Shown one piece after another: positions 7,526 through 14,833 of a stretch of DNA of 26,082 nucleotides. The stretch lies in contig DATCHW010000163.1 in the NCBI GenBank assembly GCA_036508135.1, positions 1 through 26,082 on the forward strand. The letters are read 5' to 3'. Within the stretch, counting starts at the first letter, position 1. Each line of letters opens with the position of its first letter. Source of the stretch: DATCHW01 sp036508135. GTDB lineage: Bacteria > Bacteroidota > Ignavibacteria > Tepidaquicellales > Tepidaquicellaceae. A model generated the notes under the pieces. The model worked only from the letters and a program-made list of their open reading frames with translations. It was not told the origin of the DNA and searched no databases. A program made the position numbers and the translations under genes.

Positions 7526-7906
7526 ATGAGTGATTTAGGGAGTGTACGTAGTAGGCAATCGATAAAATTAAATAGCACGAATATATCAAAAATTTTAATA
7601 TTAGATTTTCTAATTAAAGATGGGAGCTGCTATGGATATGAATTATCAGCAAAAATAGAGGCTACAATGAATTAGATGTGGAAACCAAGTAATAGTTTAA
7701 TATATCCACTATTACGTAATATGGAGGAAAATATTTGGGTAAAGGGTTGGTGGGATATTCCTGATAAAAAGACTCGCAGGAATTATATGATTACAGATGA
7801 AGGTATAAAGCATTATAATACTATAAAATTAATATATAAACCATTATTAGATGAATCTCTTGCTATTACTCAAGGAGTATTAAATAAAATATATATTAAT
7901 AAGTAA
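7526..7906 (+). pseudogene. PadR-family transcriptional regulator interrupted by an in-frame TAG
   Basis: The frame from ATG 7526 (GGGGGTG upstream) reads 126 residues with a single amber codon at codon 50 (7673-7675). Before it, ILILDFLIKDGSCYGYELSAKIEATM and after it, MWKPSNSLIYPLLRNMEENIWVKGWWDI together form the winged-helix domain of PadR regulators (GYEL...W.PS.GSIYP.L..LE). The stop falls inside the recognition helix region, so the upstream product would be non-functional. Translation restarting at the ATG just after the stop would lack the first helices. A single point mutation is the simplest explanation, and the rest of the frame is clean, so it is recent. PadR proteins usually repress themselves and a neighbouring efflux or stress gene; no such target is obvious here. 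Confidence 0.82.
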
Positions 7907-7916
7907 TTTTAAAATG

Positions 7917-7957
7917 AGTTTATGTCTATTAAGACATTGTCTTAATAGACATAAACT
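7917..7957 (+). terminator. Terminator after the padR-like gene
   Basis: Perfect 19-bp stem (7917-7935 with 7939-7957, arms containing GTTTATGTCTATTAAGAC) and a three-base loop, followed by TTAAAAAATTT. Long symmetric hairpin, possibly active both ways. Confidence 0.75.
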
Positions 7958-8025
7958 TTAAAAAATTTATAACATAGGGGAGATGTAAATTGAATTTTTT
8001 CTTCTCTTTTTTCTTCGTAAATATG

Positions 8026-8055
8026 AGTTTAACACAATACATCTTGTGTTAAACT
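8026..8055. repeat. 12-bp palindrome, possible regulator or recombinase site
   Basis: AGTTTAACACAA (8026-8037) and TTGTGTTAAACT (8044-8055) with a six-base centre. The half-site GTGTTAAACT is also in front of the padR-like gene. No T run follows, so it is not a terminator. It is followed by CTTAAAACCTTCAAAGC (8058-8074), which recurs after the palindrome at 16281. Confidence 0.55.
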
Positions 8056-8132
8056 GGCTTAAAACCTTCAAAGCGTTGAAAATACTATATTTCGTCTAAT
8101 AAAATAATTATTTATACAAAAACTCTCAATGT

Positions 8133-8181
8133 TAGTTTACTATAACGTATTGACTTGTAAAATTTAGTTTAATATAATGTA
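8133..8181 (+). promoter_or_regulatory. Strong promoter of the recombinase gene with flanking direct repeats
   Basis: TTGACT (8150-8155) and TATAAT (8173-8178) with ideal 17-bp spacing. A 17-bp direct repeat TAGTTTAMTATAAYGTA lies at 8133-8149 and 8165-8181, one copy just before the -35 and one over the -10. This suggests binding by a repressor, possibly the recombinase itself. Confidence 0.7.
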
Positions 8182-8215
8182 TATGGGGAAATGTAAAGTG
8201 GAGGTCAAAATAAAA

Positions 8216-8761
8216 ATGAAGTTTGTACAACCAATTAGAGATAAAGATAAAATTACAGAAATTAAAGCATTGTTGTTAAAAAGTAATTATAGAAATTACG
8301 TGTTATTTACTTTAGGCATAAATACAGGATTTAGAATTTCAGATATTCTAGAAATTAAAGTAAGTGATGTTATAAATAGAACTCATATTGCTATTAAAGA
8401 GAAAAAAACAGGTAAACTGAAAAAGGCCTATATAAATTCTTCTTTAAAAGAAGAGCTTGATAAATATATATTTGATATGAATGATGACGATTTCTTGTTT
8501 AGAAGTCGAGAAGGAGAAAGTAAACCAATTAGTAGAGTTCGCGCATATCAGTTATTAACTGATGTAGCTAAAAAAGTAGGACTTGAAGAAATAGGTACAC
8601 ACACACTGAGGAAGACTTTTGGATATTGGCACTACAAACAGCATAAGGATATTGCACTTCTACAAGAACTATTCAATCATTCGGCACCAAGTGTGACATT
8701 AAGATATATTGGAATTAATCAGGATGCTATGGATGCATCCCTAGAAAACTTTTATTTATAG
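8216..8761 (+). CDS. Compact tyrosine recombinase (catalytic domain only)
   Basis: A 181-residue protein from ATG 8216 with GGAGG at 8200-8204; earlier in-frame ATGs lie on or before the expected transcription start, so they are rejected. All catalytic residues can be placed: R40 (NTGFRISDIL), a lysine in KEKKTGKLKK (64-67), H129 and R132 (THTLRKT), H155 (FNHSAPSVT) and nucleophile Y164 (LRYIGI). The N-terminal core-binding domain of normal Xer or phage integrases is missing; such short forms are common on Firmicute plasmids and elements. Likely jobs are multimer resolution or integration at a nearby site. Its strong promoter is bracketed by direct repeats. It appears intact, unlike its neighbours. 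Confidence 0.88.
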   Translation: MKFVQPIRDKDKITEIKALLLKSNYRNYVLFTLGINTGFRISDILEIKVSDVINRTHIAIKEKKTGKLKKAYINSSLKEELDKYIFDMNDDDFLFRSREGESKPISRVRAYQLLTDVAKKVGLEEIGTHTLRKTFGYWHYKQHKDIALLQELFNHSAPSVTLRYIGINQDAMDASLENFYL

Positions 8762-8806
8762 GAGTCAAAAACATGAAGATAAATTAAACATCTAAATAAA
8801 AAAGGC

Positions 8807-8914
8807 TTTTAACAACTATTCACAGACTATGAACAAATAAGATAAGATTTTGATGAATTGGAAAAGAACTTATTAGGGTGAGACAATCTCCAACAAACTG
8901 AAGGTGAAATATAG
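8807..8914 (+). pseudogene. Relic of a replication-protein C-terminal tail
   Basis: In one frame, TDYEQIR, a stop, DFDELEKNLLG, a stop and DNLQQTEGEI follow, matching the RepB tail (DQRDYDFDDLEKKLLGWND) with Tyr and Trp codons changed to TAA and TGA. FNNY appears in a neighbouring frame at 8809-8820, so there is also a frameshift. This is the degraded 3' end of a former rep or DnaD-like gene, evidence that another replicon or rep module was once here. Confidence 0.75.
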
Positions 8915-8979
8915 CTTTTTCAAATCAAGTCTAAACTACTTTAGCAATATATAACATGATATAACGAGGGGTGATTTTA

Positions 8980-9257
8980 ATGGCTGATAAAGAAATATTC
9001 GATGCAATACTTGCAGAACTTAAGGGAATTAAAACTGCAGTAAGTGAAATCAAAACTCAACAAGAAGATGATCACTTAATTTTAAAAGTACTAGAACATA
9101 ATTCAAATTTAAATAAAGCGGAATATAATAAAATGAATAGTACAAGTTCACATATGCAAGCAATTTGAAAAATATTAATGAAAATATAGGTGCTGTTAAA
9201 GAAATTTTAGGTCATCATGAGGTTGATATTCAAGTATTGAAACGAAGACCAGTTTAA
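8980..9257 (+). pseudogene. Frameshifted copy of a small coiled-coil protein gene
   Basis: From ATG 8980 (RBS GAGGGGTGA at 8966-8974) the frame gives MADKEIFDAILAELKGIKTAVSEIKTQ and stops at 9168. If one base is restored near 9162, the reading continues as NLKNINENIGAVKEILGHHEVDIQVLKRRPV to a stop at 9255-9257. This matches the C-terminus of the intact paralogue at 15520-15891 (VMKDVIGRHQIDIEILKRRPV). The N-terminal part also matches that protein's pattern (ILAELKGIKTAVSEIKTQ versus LVKLLEGQNRVQNDITGIKTE). A single-base deletion has therefore split the gene. The family is short and strongly coiled-coil with a conserved LKRRPV end; its function is unknown to me. Confidence 0.8.
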
Positions 9258-9591
9258 TAACGGCGATTTGATGACATTGATTTGTATCGAGTCTTAGAGG
9301 TGTTATGGTAACGTAACATTTTAAGCGTATACAGAAAGTGCAGAAAACTATAGCTGAAAAAAATTTAGATATGATGTAGCATGAAAAGGCCAGAAGCTAA
9401 GTTAAATAATAGTTTATGACTTTTTTAATTTTTGGTATATGATACAATAAATTGAAATTATATACTAAAGGGGATAGTACCAGCGAAGCTGCTATAAGTG
9501 CAAAGTAAAAGTTCATATTTGAATGTTTTGTGTATCCGGGGGGACACCGAGATACGTGTAAAAACCGGTAACTTGTTGTAATGATTTTCCA
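9258..9591. other. Non-coding, hairpin-rich segment
   Basis: No gene seen. A -10-like TATGATACAAT lies near 9437-9447. CAGC-GAA-GCTG (9481-9491) is followed by ATAAGTGC (9494-9501), echoing the hairpin-plus-ATAAGTGC layout of the oriT at 680-705 but without GCCCT. A G-rich hairpin GTGTATCC-GGGG-GGACACC (9531-9549, with one bulged base) and a 17-bp motif at 9552-9568 that recurs at 9919-9935 follow. TAACTTG/CAAGTTA (9569-9575 and 9593-9599) can form another stem. It may encode a structured RNA. Confidence 0.45.
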
Positions 9592-9935
9592 TCAAGTTAT
9601 TGATTCAATTATTTCTTCAATATCAATTTCAATTATTGGCTCAGGAATTTCAATTAAATCAATAACATATTCACCAAATCTTTTAATATGGATTGTCATA
9701 TAAGGACTTAAATTTTCAATGTCCTTTCTCAAAATCAACACATCATCGTCGTTTAGTTTTTTAAGAGCATTAATTATATCGATTACGTTATGAAGAATAA
9801 CCACATTGGTTAATTAATCGTTATTTTTTTTCTTATTTCAATGTTAGATATAAACTCTAAAAGATAAACGGTTCTTATTACACATCCTAGTTCCCTAAAT
9901 GCTTCAGGTACAGTAGATATACGAGTAAAAACCGG
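9552..9935 (+). repeat. Direct repeat pair ATACGWGTAAAAACCGG
   Basis: 17-bp motif at 9552-9568 and 9919-9935 with one mismatch, in the same orientation, bracketing the small minus-strand ORF at 9592-9804. Could mark the ends of a small mobile or regulatory unit. Confidence 0.55.
9592..9804 (-). CDS. Small acidic hypothetical protein
   Basis: A 70-residue frame from a GTG at 9804, with no clear RBS. The sequence (IINALKKLNDDDVLILRKDIENLSPYMTIHIKRFGEYVIDLIEI...) has protein-like alternation of strands and helices and an acidic, isoleucine-rich tail (IEIDIEEIIESIT). I do not recognise the family. Its plausibility rests on composition only. It lies between two copies of a 17-bp repeat in otherwise non-coding DNA. 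It may also start at the internal methionine (residue 35) or be an unexpressed remnant. Confidence 0.4.
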   Translation of the reverse strand: MVILHNVIDIINALKKLNDDDVLILRKDIENLSPYMTIHIKRFGEYVIDLIEIPEPIIEIDIEEIIESIT

Positions 9936-9952
9936 CCACATGCTTGAATTAA

Positions 9953-9981
9953 TGAACTGCTCCCTGTCAAGGGGAGCATAT
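9953..9981. mobile_element. Possible solo insertion-sequence end
   Basis: TGAACTGCTCCCTGTCAA (9953-9970) resembles the TGWACTG...CCC..GTCAA terminal repeats of IS150-group IS3 elements. GCTCC/GGAGC (9959-9963 and 9973-9977) also forms a short hairpin. No transposase is adjacent on this side, so it could be a relic of an earlier insertion. Confidence 0.3.
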
Positions 9982-10187
9982 CATAATATCTAACAGGTGG
10001 CTATATATAGTTTTATAAGTGTTGCACCAAGTCTATTTATATTTGAAACATTCCATATATACTTTTTATAACCCTAGTAAAACATATTTTAATAGTGTCA
10101 TTATGGTGTACTGACCTTTACCCAATAAACTAGACACTCTAAACTCGCATTATCTCTTGTCTTCGTACAATAACGTAATATTTCATT

Positions 10188-11036
10188 TTATGCTACTTTA
10201 GATTTTCGATTAGCTTTATTATAATAATCTTCAGGTGTCACATATCCATTTGAGGCGTGGATTCGCTGCCGATTATAAAATACCTCAACATATTCAAATA
10301 CGGCTGCACGGGCTTCTTCACGAGTTCTAAAGTGGGTACCATAGAGCCATTCACATTTTAATTTACCCCAGAAAGATTCCATTGGTGCATTATCCCAACA
10401 GTTACCTTTTCTGGACATGCTACATATAAAACCATACTTTTTAATCAAATTTTGGTAGTCGTAAGAACAGTACTGTGAACCTCTATCCGAGTGTAAAATG
10501 ACGTTTGAAGGCTTACCAGCACGTAGATATGCAGAATTTAACGCATCAATAACTAACTCCTTTGTCATTCGTTCATTCATAGACAATCCAACAATTTTTT
10601 GTCCACATAAATCTAATATTCCAGCGATATAAAGCCATCCTTCATCTGTCCATAGGTAGGTGATATCACTTACCATTTTTTCATTAGGTTTGTCCACAGA
10701 AAAGTCACGGTTAAGGATATTTTCTGCAACTGGAAGCTTATGATTAGAATTTGTAGTTGCTATAAATTTCTTTGAAACCTTTGATTTTATGCCATTTTCA
10801 CTCATGATATGTTCCACTCTTTTATGATTAATAGGAAATTTGCTTTTGGTGTTTAATATCCGTGTAATTTTTATTGAACCGTAAACTTTCTTGCTTTTCC
10901 TGTGGATATCACTAATTTCCTTTAATAGAAGACTATTTGTTTTAGACCTCATGCTTTCTGGACGTTTTTCCCATGCATAGTAGCTACTTCTAGAAACGGA
11001 TAGGACCATGCATAGCTTCGCTATATGGTAGTTCAT
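10188..11036 (-). CDS. IS3-family transposase OrfB (DDE integrase domain)
   Basis: 282 residues from ATG 11036. The catalytic triad is visible: D124 in MVSDITYLW, D184 in LHSDRGSQYC and E220 in NAPMESFWGKLKCEW, with the usual spacing. The N-terminal LCMVLSVSRSSYYAW is the HTH_21-like lead-in of this family. In the minus-one frame, reading runs open from the end of orfA (KKSGSLLREKPQIKRFLFIKANR) straight into this ATG. A fused OrfAB transposase is therefore expected through slippage at the A-run at 11099-11105 followed by G. Known chemistry: excision as a circle and re-insertion with short target duplications. No internal stop is seen. Confidence 0.95.
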   Translation of the reverse strand: MNYHIAKLCMVLSVSRSSYYAWEKRPESMRSKTNSLLLKEISDIHRKSKKVYGSIKITRILNTKSKFPINHKRVEHIMSENGIKSKVSKKFIATTNSNHKLPVAENILNRDFSVDKPNEKMVSDITYLWTDEGWLYIAGILDLCGQKIVGLSMNERMTKELVIDALNSAYLRAGKPSNVILHSDRGSQYCSYDYQNLIKKYGFICSMSRKGNCWDNAPMESFWGKLKCEWLYGTHFRTREEARAAVFEYVEVFYNRQRIHASNGYVTPEDYYNKANRKSKVA

Positions 11037-11065
11037 GCGATTAGCCTTGATAAATAGAAATCTCT

Positions 11066-11353
11066 TTATTTGAGGTTTCTCGCGAAGTAAGCTGCCGCTT
11101 TTTTTAATATATCATTCTCCTCTTTGAGGTCCCTATTTTCTTTTTCAAGCCTATGGAATTTTTCATCTTCTGGGCTTAAGTGTCCACTACCTATAAATGG
11201 AGCCTTAGGAGATTTTCTATGCTTATTTACCCAGCCCTGCATTGTGGTGGGCTTAACACCTAAATCAGTAGCTACTTTAGACATTGATTCTCCTGTTTTT
11301 TCTAATCTCTTTACTGCTTCCATTTTAAATTCAGCACTATAACTTTTATTCAT
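11066..11353 (-). CDS. IS3-family transposase OrfA (helix-turn-helix)
   Basis: 95 residues with an N-terminal HTH_Tnp domain (YSAEFKMEAVKRLEKTGESMSKVATDLGVKPTTMQGWVNKH) that recognises the IS ends. A C-terminal leucine-zipper segment (FHRLEKENRDLKEENDILKKAAAYF) allows oligomerization. The slippery A AAA AAG heptamer lies in the ILKKAA codons, where the -1 shift into orfB is expected. OrfA alone usually acts as a regulator of transposition. Confidence 0.93.
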   Translation of the reverse strand: MNKSYSAEFKMEAVKRLEKTGESMSKVATDLGVKPTTMQGWVNKHRKSPKAPFIGSGHLSPEDEKFHRLEKENRDLKEENDILKKAAAYFARNLK

Positions 11354-11431
11354 CTAAAATCATCCACCCTTCATTTTTAGTATAGCACGAGTTCCTCGTG
11401 TCTATCAAAGGGGGTATAGGTCATACCTCAT

Positions 11432-11653
11432 TGGGACGGGTTCCATATACAGTCTTGTATTAGTGGATTCTATATGTTTATAAAAATAGTATATAATGGT
11501 ATAGCATTTTCAAATAATAAGACAAAATTGTAGCGTTATGCGTAACAAAGATTATATAGATAACTTGAAGTATAGTATAAGATCACTGTTCAATTAATTT
11601 AAAATAGCAGTCGCTGGTATAAAATTATTGTCCAGCCTAGTCTCTGTGTTAGT
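11432..11653. other. Spacer between the IS and the LysR gene
   Basis: No gene recognised. AT-rich; no convincing terminator for the lysR transcript. The sequence on the two sides of the IS does not join into any reading frame I recognise, so no gene seems to have been disrupted. Confidence 0.4.
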
Positions 11654-12538
11654 TTAATCTCGTTTTAGTAATATCATATTTTTTAGAGCAGTTAATGGTG
11701 GTGATATCCACTTTTGTTTATGATAGATCATTCTTGCACCTATAGAAATCTTACAAGTTTCTATGAGCAAAATCACAAGTTCACCGCTATTAACTTCCTG
11801 TTCAACTGCAATTCTTGGTAATAGAGAAATCCCAAGTCCACTCTTAACGCATTGCTTTATAGCCTCCAAACTACTAAGCTCCATGATAGTGTCAACTTTT
11901 ATATTCCACCTTTTTAAAAATTCTTCCAATTCTATTCGGTAGCAACATTCTGCTTCTGGGAGGATAAATGAATGATTTTCAAGTTCATGTATTGTTAGTG
12001 TTTCTAAAGCTGCTAAGGGATGATCTGGCGCAGCAATAAAAACAGTAGAATCTTTGAAAATATCAACTTGAGAAATATAGTCGTTATCAGATTCATCATG
12101 AAGACTAAAAGCAACATCAATCATATTATGATCTAACATTTTAGGGAATTCTAGACAATCTGCCATTTTAAGAATTACTTTAACATCTGGATACGTAATA
12201 CGATATTCTTTAAGAAGTGGGGGCAACCAAAACACAGAAAGGGTTTCAGCAGCTCCTATTCTAAGTAATCCAGAAATTTTTTCGTTTTTGTTGAATAACC
12301 CATAAATTTCTCTTTCATCTTGAATCATTTTTTCAGCTAAAGGAATTAATTTTTCCCCATGTTCATTTAAAAATACTTTTCGGCCAAGACGTTCGAAAAG
12401 TTTCACACCAAGTTCTTGTTCCAAATTACGTATATGATCAGAAATAGAAGACTGTGAGAAGTTAAGCTCCTCGGCAGCTTCTCTAAAATTTAATAACTTA
12501 GCAACAGTAATAAATGTTTGAAATAGTTTAATGTCCAT
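11654..12538 (-). CDS. LysR-family transcriptional regulator
   Basis: 294 residues, the normal LysR length. The N-terminal winged helix-turn-helix is clear (LLNFREAAEELNFSQSSISDHIRNLEQELGVKLFERLGRKVFL, residues about 14-56), followed by the linker helix and an effector-binding domain of the periplasmic-binding-protein fold (LLRIGAAETLSVFWLPPLL onward). The effector is not apparent. It is divergent from an APC permease across 124 bp holding a LysR-type box, so it very likely controls that transporter and itself. Start at ATG 12538 gives the standard MDIKLFQTF opening; the RBS (GGATGTG) is only moderate. Confidence 0.92.
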   Translation of the reverse strand: MDIKLFQTFITVAKLLNFREAAEELNFSQSSISDHIRNLEQELGVKLFERLGRKVFLNEHGEKLIPLAEKMIQDEREIYGLFNKNEKISGLLRIGAAETLSVFWLPPLLKEYRITYPDVKVILKMADCLEFPKMLDHNMIDVAFSLHDESDNDYISQVDIFKDSTVFIAAPDHPLAALETLTIHELENHSFILPEAECCYRIELEEFLKRWNIKVDTIMELSSLEAIKQCVKSGLGISLLPRIAVEQEVNSGELVILLIETCKISIGARMIYHKQKWISPPLTALKNMILLKRD

Positions 12539-12662
12539 TACGTCACATCCAATCGTGAAATCCGATTAAATCTATTAATATAATCGTCTTATCAGTATAT
12601 ATACTTTATGCTACACTGAAACTAAACATATTTCAAGTGAATTTATATGGAGGTTTAAAGTT
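12539..12662. promoter_or_regulatory. Divergent regulatory region with a LysR-type box
   Basis: AATCG (12551-12555) / CGATT (12563-12567) forms an interrupted palindrome containing ATC-N9-GAT, the T-N11-A layout of LysR boxes, next to the regulator start. A further ATCG half-site is at 12583-12586. A weak promoter for the permease is TTATCA (12589-12594) and TACACT (12612-12617) with 17-bp spacing. GGAGG at about 12649-12653 is the permease RBS. Confidence 0.55.
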
Positions 12663-13925
12663 ATGAACCAACAAATTGAATTAAAAAAAAGCATTACTTG
12701 GATCAAAGGCTCTGCACTTACAATAGGCGCTGTATTAGGTGCTGGGATTCTAGTATTACCAGCAATTGCAGCTGAAATAGCTGGACCAGCATCAATATTA
12801 AGTTGGATTTTAATGGGTTTATTTTCTCTTCCAATGGTTATAACTATTGGCATGATGTCTTCTAGGTTTCCAGATTCAGGTGGAATGGCTTCTTATAGTC
12901 GCCAAGCTTTTGGTTCTTTTGGGGGACGTCTAACTGGACTACTTATTTTAAGTGCAATGCCTCTAGGTATGCCTATTACAGCATTGATAGGTGCAAACTA
13001 TTTGGGAGGTGTGTTTTTATGGCCTACATTTCTAATTCATATGGTGGCAGCATTACTTCTAGTTTTGGCTATAATTTTAAATTACAGAGGTGTTGAACTA
13101 TCAGGCAGAATACAAGTACTTGTTATTTCTATAATATTGCTGATATTAATTTTTACTGTAGTATTTTCGGCACAACATGTTAACATGTCTAATTTTCATC
13201 ACTTCACAAGTAATAGTTATAGTTGGATTCATATTGGACAAGCTATGAATTTGATATTCTTTGCATTTATGGGTTGGGAGATGATTGGACATCTAGCGGA
13301 AGAATTCTATAATCCTCGTAAAGATATACCTTTAAGCCTCGCCATTGGTTTTTTGTTTATTAATTTTATATATATTGGAATAGCATTTGTGGTAATAGGT
13401 AATCAAGCATATCAAACAAACAATCCTGCAACAGCGATGATTGATTTGGTTGCATATAGCATGGGTAATAATGCTAGTATTATAGTAGCCTTTTTAGGAT
13501 TACTCATTTGCTATTGCACTGTACATACATATATTGCAGGATTTTCTCGCTTAGTTTATTCCCAGTCCAGAGATGGTTATTTACCACCTTCATTTGGAAA
13601 GCTTCATCCTAGGCATCAAACACCCCATGTGGCACTGCTTTTTTTCATTCCACTTTTTATAATTATACTATTCCTTAGTTATCATTTTTCATGGAATTTA
13701 AAATCTCTTATTGGAATTCCAAGCACCACATTTCTTGCGGTTTACATCATAAGTATGTTGGCAGCTGCAAATGTTTTGCCAACTAAGATAGGTAAGATTT
13801 CTGCCTATATGAGTGCCTTTTTATCTTCTATAGTTTTTCTGTTTGCCGGATGGTCAATTTTGTATCCATTAACTGGATCAATGCTAGTATTTTGCCTAAA
13901 GAAAAAAAAGAAAGCAACGTTTTAA
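12663..13925 (+). CDS. APC-superfamily amino acid permease, YjeH-like
   Basis: 420 residues, highly hydrophobic, with about twelve membrane segments. The first segment contains the substrate-site signature TIGAVLGAGILVLPAIAAEIAGPAS of APC transporters. FMGWEMIGHLAEEFYNPRKDIPLSL in the middle matches the conserved loop of this fold, and the protein ends in a basic tail KKKKKATF. Overall pattern resembles YjeH, an E. coli exporter of methionine and branched-chain amino acids, but import cannot be excluded. Divergent from a LysR regulator, a common pairing for amino acid exporters, so induction by the transported amino acid is likely. Intact, good RBS. Confidence 0.88.
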   Translation: MNQQIELKKSITWIKGSALTIGAVLGAGILVLPAIAAEIAGPASILSWILMGLFSLPMVITIGMMSSRFPDSGGMASYSRQAFGSFGGRLTGLLILSAMPLGMPITALIGANYLGGVFLWPTFLIHMVAALLLVLAIILNYRGVELSGRIQVLVISIILLILIFTVVFSAQHVNMSNFHHFTSNSYSWIHIGQAMNLIFFAFMGWEMIGHLAEEFYNPRKDIPLSLAIGFLFINFIYIGIAFVVIGNQAYQTNNPATAMIDLVAYSMGNNASIIVAFLGLLICYCTVHTYIAGFSRLVYSQSRDGYLPPSFGKLHPRHQTPHVALLFFIPLFIIILFLSYHFSWNLKSLIGIPSTTFLAVYIISMLAAANVLPTKIGKISAYMSAFLSSIVFLFAGWSILYPLTGSMLVFCLKKKKKATF

Positions 13926-13939
13926 CATAGTGTTTTGGA

Positions 13940-14041
13940 GTGATAAAGCAAGATGTTACTAAATTCAAAGCTTATCAATGTTCAAAGCAAGATGGAGATT
14001 TGAATATACAACTAATAAAAGATAAGGTATTATTACGATGA
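13940..14041 (+). other. Short reading frame after the permease, probable gene remnant
   Basis: A 33-codon frame from GTG 13940 reads MIKQDVTKFKAYQCSKQDGDLNIQLIKDKVLLR. TTTTGGAG precedes the GTG. It ends abruptly and has no recognised relatives known to me. It may be a leftover of a deleted gene between the permease and the phosphatase. Confidence 0.25.
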
Positions 14042-14140
14042 AATGCAGTCACGATTTTTAAGGAGAAGTTATTTGCAAAACTAGTTATTATAAAATTAAA
14101 GATTGTTGGAAACTAAATTAGTTTGAATTGGAGGTTCATA

Positions 14141-14764
14141 ATGTATAACTATATTATATTTGATGTTGATGGTACACTTTTAGATACCGAAATAGCAGTT
14201 ATTTCATCACTTCAAAAACTAGTGTCTGAAGAACTTAATAAAAATTACAGTTTTGAAGAATTGAGATTTGCTTTAGGTATTCCAGGAGAAGTAGCGTTAA
14301 ATAAACTTGGAATAACTAATATTTTAGAGTGTAGTGAAAAATGGAATGTATATTTAAAAGACTATTTTCATCATGTGAAAATATTTGATGATATTAAGGA
14401 AAGTTTAGTTAAATTGAATGAAATGGGAGTTTTAATAGGTATAGTTACTTCAAAAACTAAAGAAGAGTTCTTAAATGATTTTGTTCCTTTTGGATTAAGC
14501 AATTATTTTAAATTAGTAGTTTGTGCCGATGATACAGAAAAACATAAGCCTAATCCACAGCCACTTTTAAAATTTATCGAATTGTCAGAAGTAGATAAAT
14601 CAGAGACTATATATATTGGGGACACCATATATGATTTGGATTGTGCATTAGGTGCTGGCATAGATTTTGCGTTAGCACTATGGGGTGCTAAATCATCAGT
14701 AGGAATTGATGCAAATTATATTTTAGAAAACCCAAAACAAATATTGGAACTCGTAAAAGTCTAA
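14141..14764 (+). CDS. HAD-superfamily phosphatase (phosphoglycolate phosphatase-like)
   Basis: 207 residues from ATG 14141, with GGAGGT at 14130-14135; the longer frame would include this RBS. All four HAD motifs are visible: I, IIFDVDGTLLDTE (nucleophile and acid Asp); II, IGIVTSKTK; III, the lysine in EKHKPNPQP; IV, IYIGDTIYDLDCALGAG. A helical cap (about residues 16-80) between motifs I and II marks subfamily I, the Gph/PGM group acting on small phosphorylated metabolites. The substrate cannot be told from sequence. Followed after about 70 bases by the AhpD-like gene on the same strand. Confidence 0.92.
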   Translation: MYNYIIFDVDGTLLDTEIAVISSLQKLVSEELNKNYSFEELRFALGIPGEVALNKLGITNILECSEKWNVYLKDYFHHVKIFDDIKESLVKLNEMGVLIGIVTSKTKEEFLNDFVPFGLSNYFKLVVCADDTEKHKPNPQPLLKFIELSEVDKSETIYIGDTIYDLDCALGAGIDFALALWGAKSSVGIDANYILENPKQILELVKV

Positions 14765-14833
14765 TTAAATTAATCTATACATAAATCAGTTAAATCTCAT
14801 GAAATCAACTTATTATATATAACAGGAGGAATA

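Larger units (their letters stand above)
10107..11431 (-). mobile_element. IS3-family insertion sequence (IS150-like)
   Basis: Two overlapping-type transposase frames (orfA 11066-11353, orfB 10188-11036) are flanked by imperfect inverted repeats. The right end reads TGTACTGACCTTTACCC...TAGACAC from about 10107. The left end, read inward on the minus strand from about 11431, gives GGTATGACCTATACCC...TAGACAC. TGACCTNTACCC and TAGACAC align in both. A three-base TGG on each side (10104-10106 and 11432-11434) is compatible with a target duplication, but the exact left end is uncertain by a few bases. Both frames are intact, so the element may be active. Confidence 0.88.

Noticed and set aside
8177..8215. 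Earlier start for the compact recombinase at 8177
   Set aside because: It overlaps the TATAAT at 8173-8178, before the expected transcription start, while 8216 has a proper GGAGG.
9592..9981. Type III toxin-antitoxin or riboswitch
   Set aside because: No tandem RNA repeats of the right length, no ToxN-like protein, and no match to riboswitch consensus sequences I know. Kept only as an unexplained structured region.
12611..12853. Minus-strand 80-codon frame over the permease start
   Set aside because: Antisense to the conserved N-terminus of the permease and covers the divergent promoter. No RBS.
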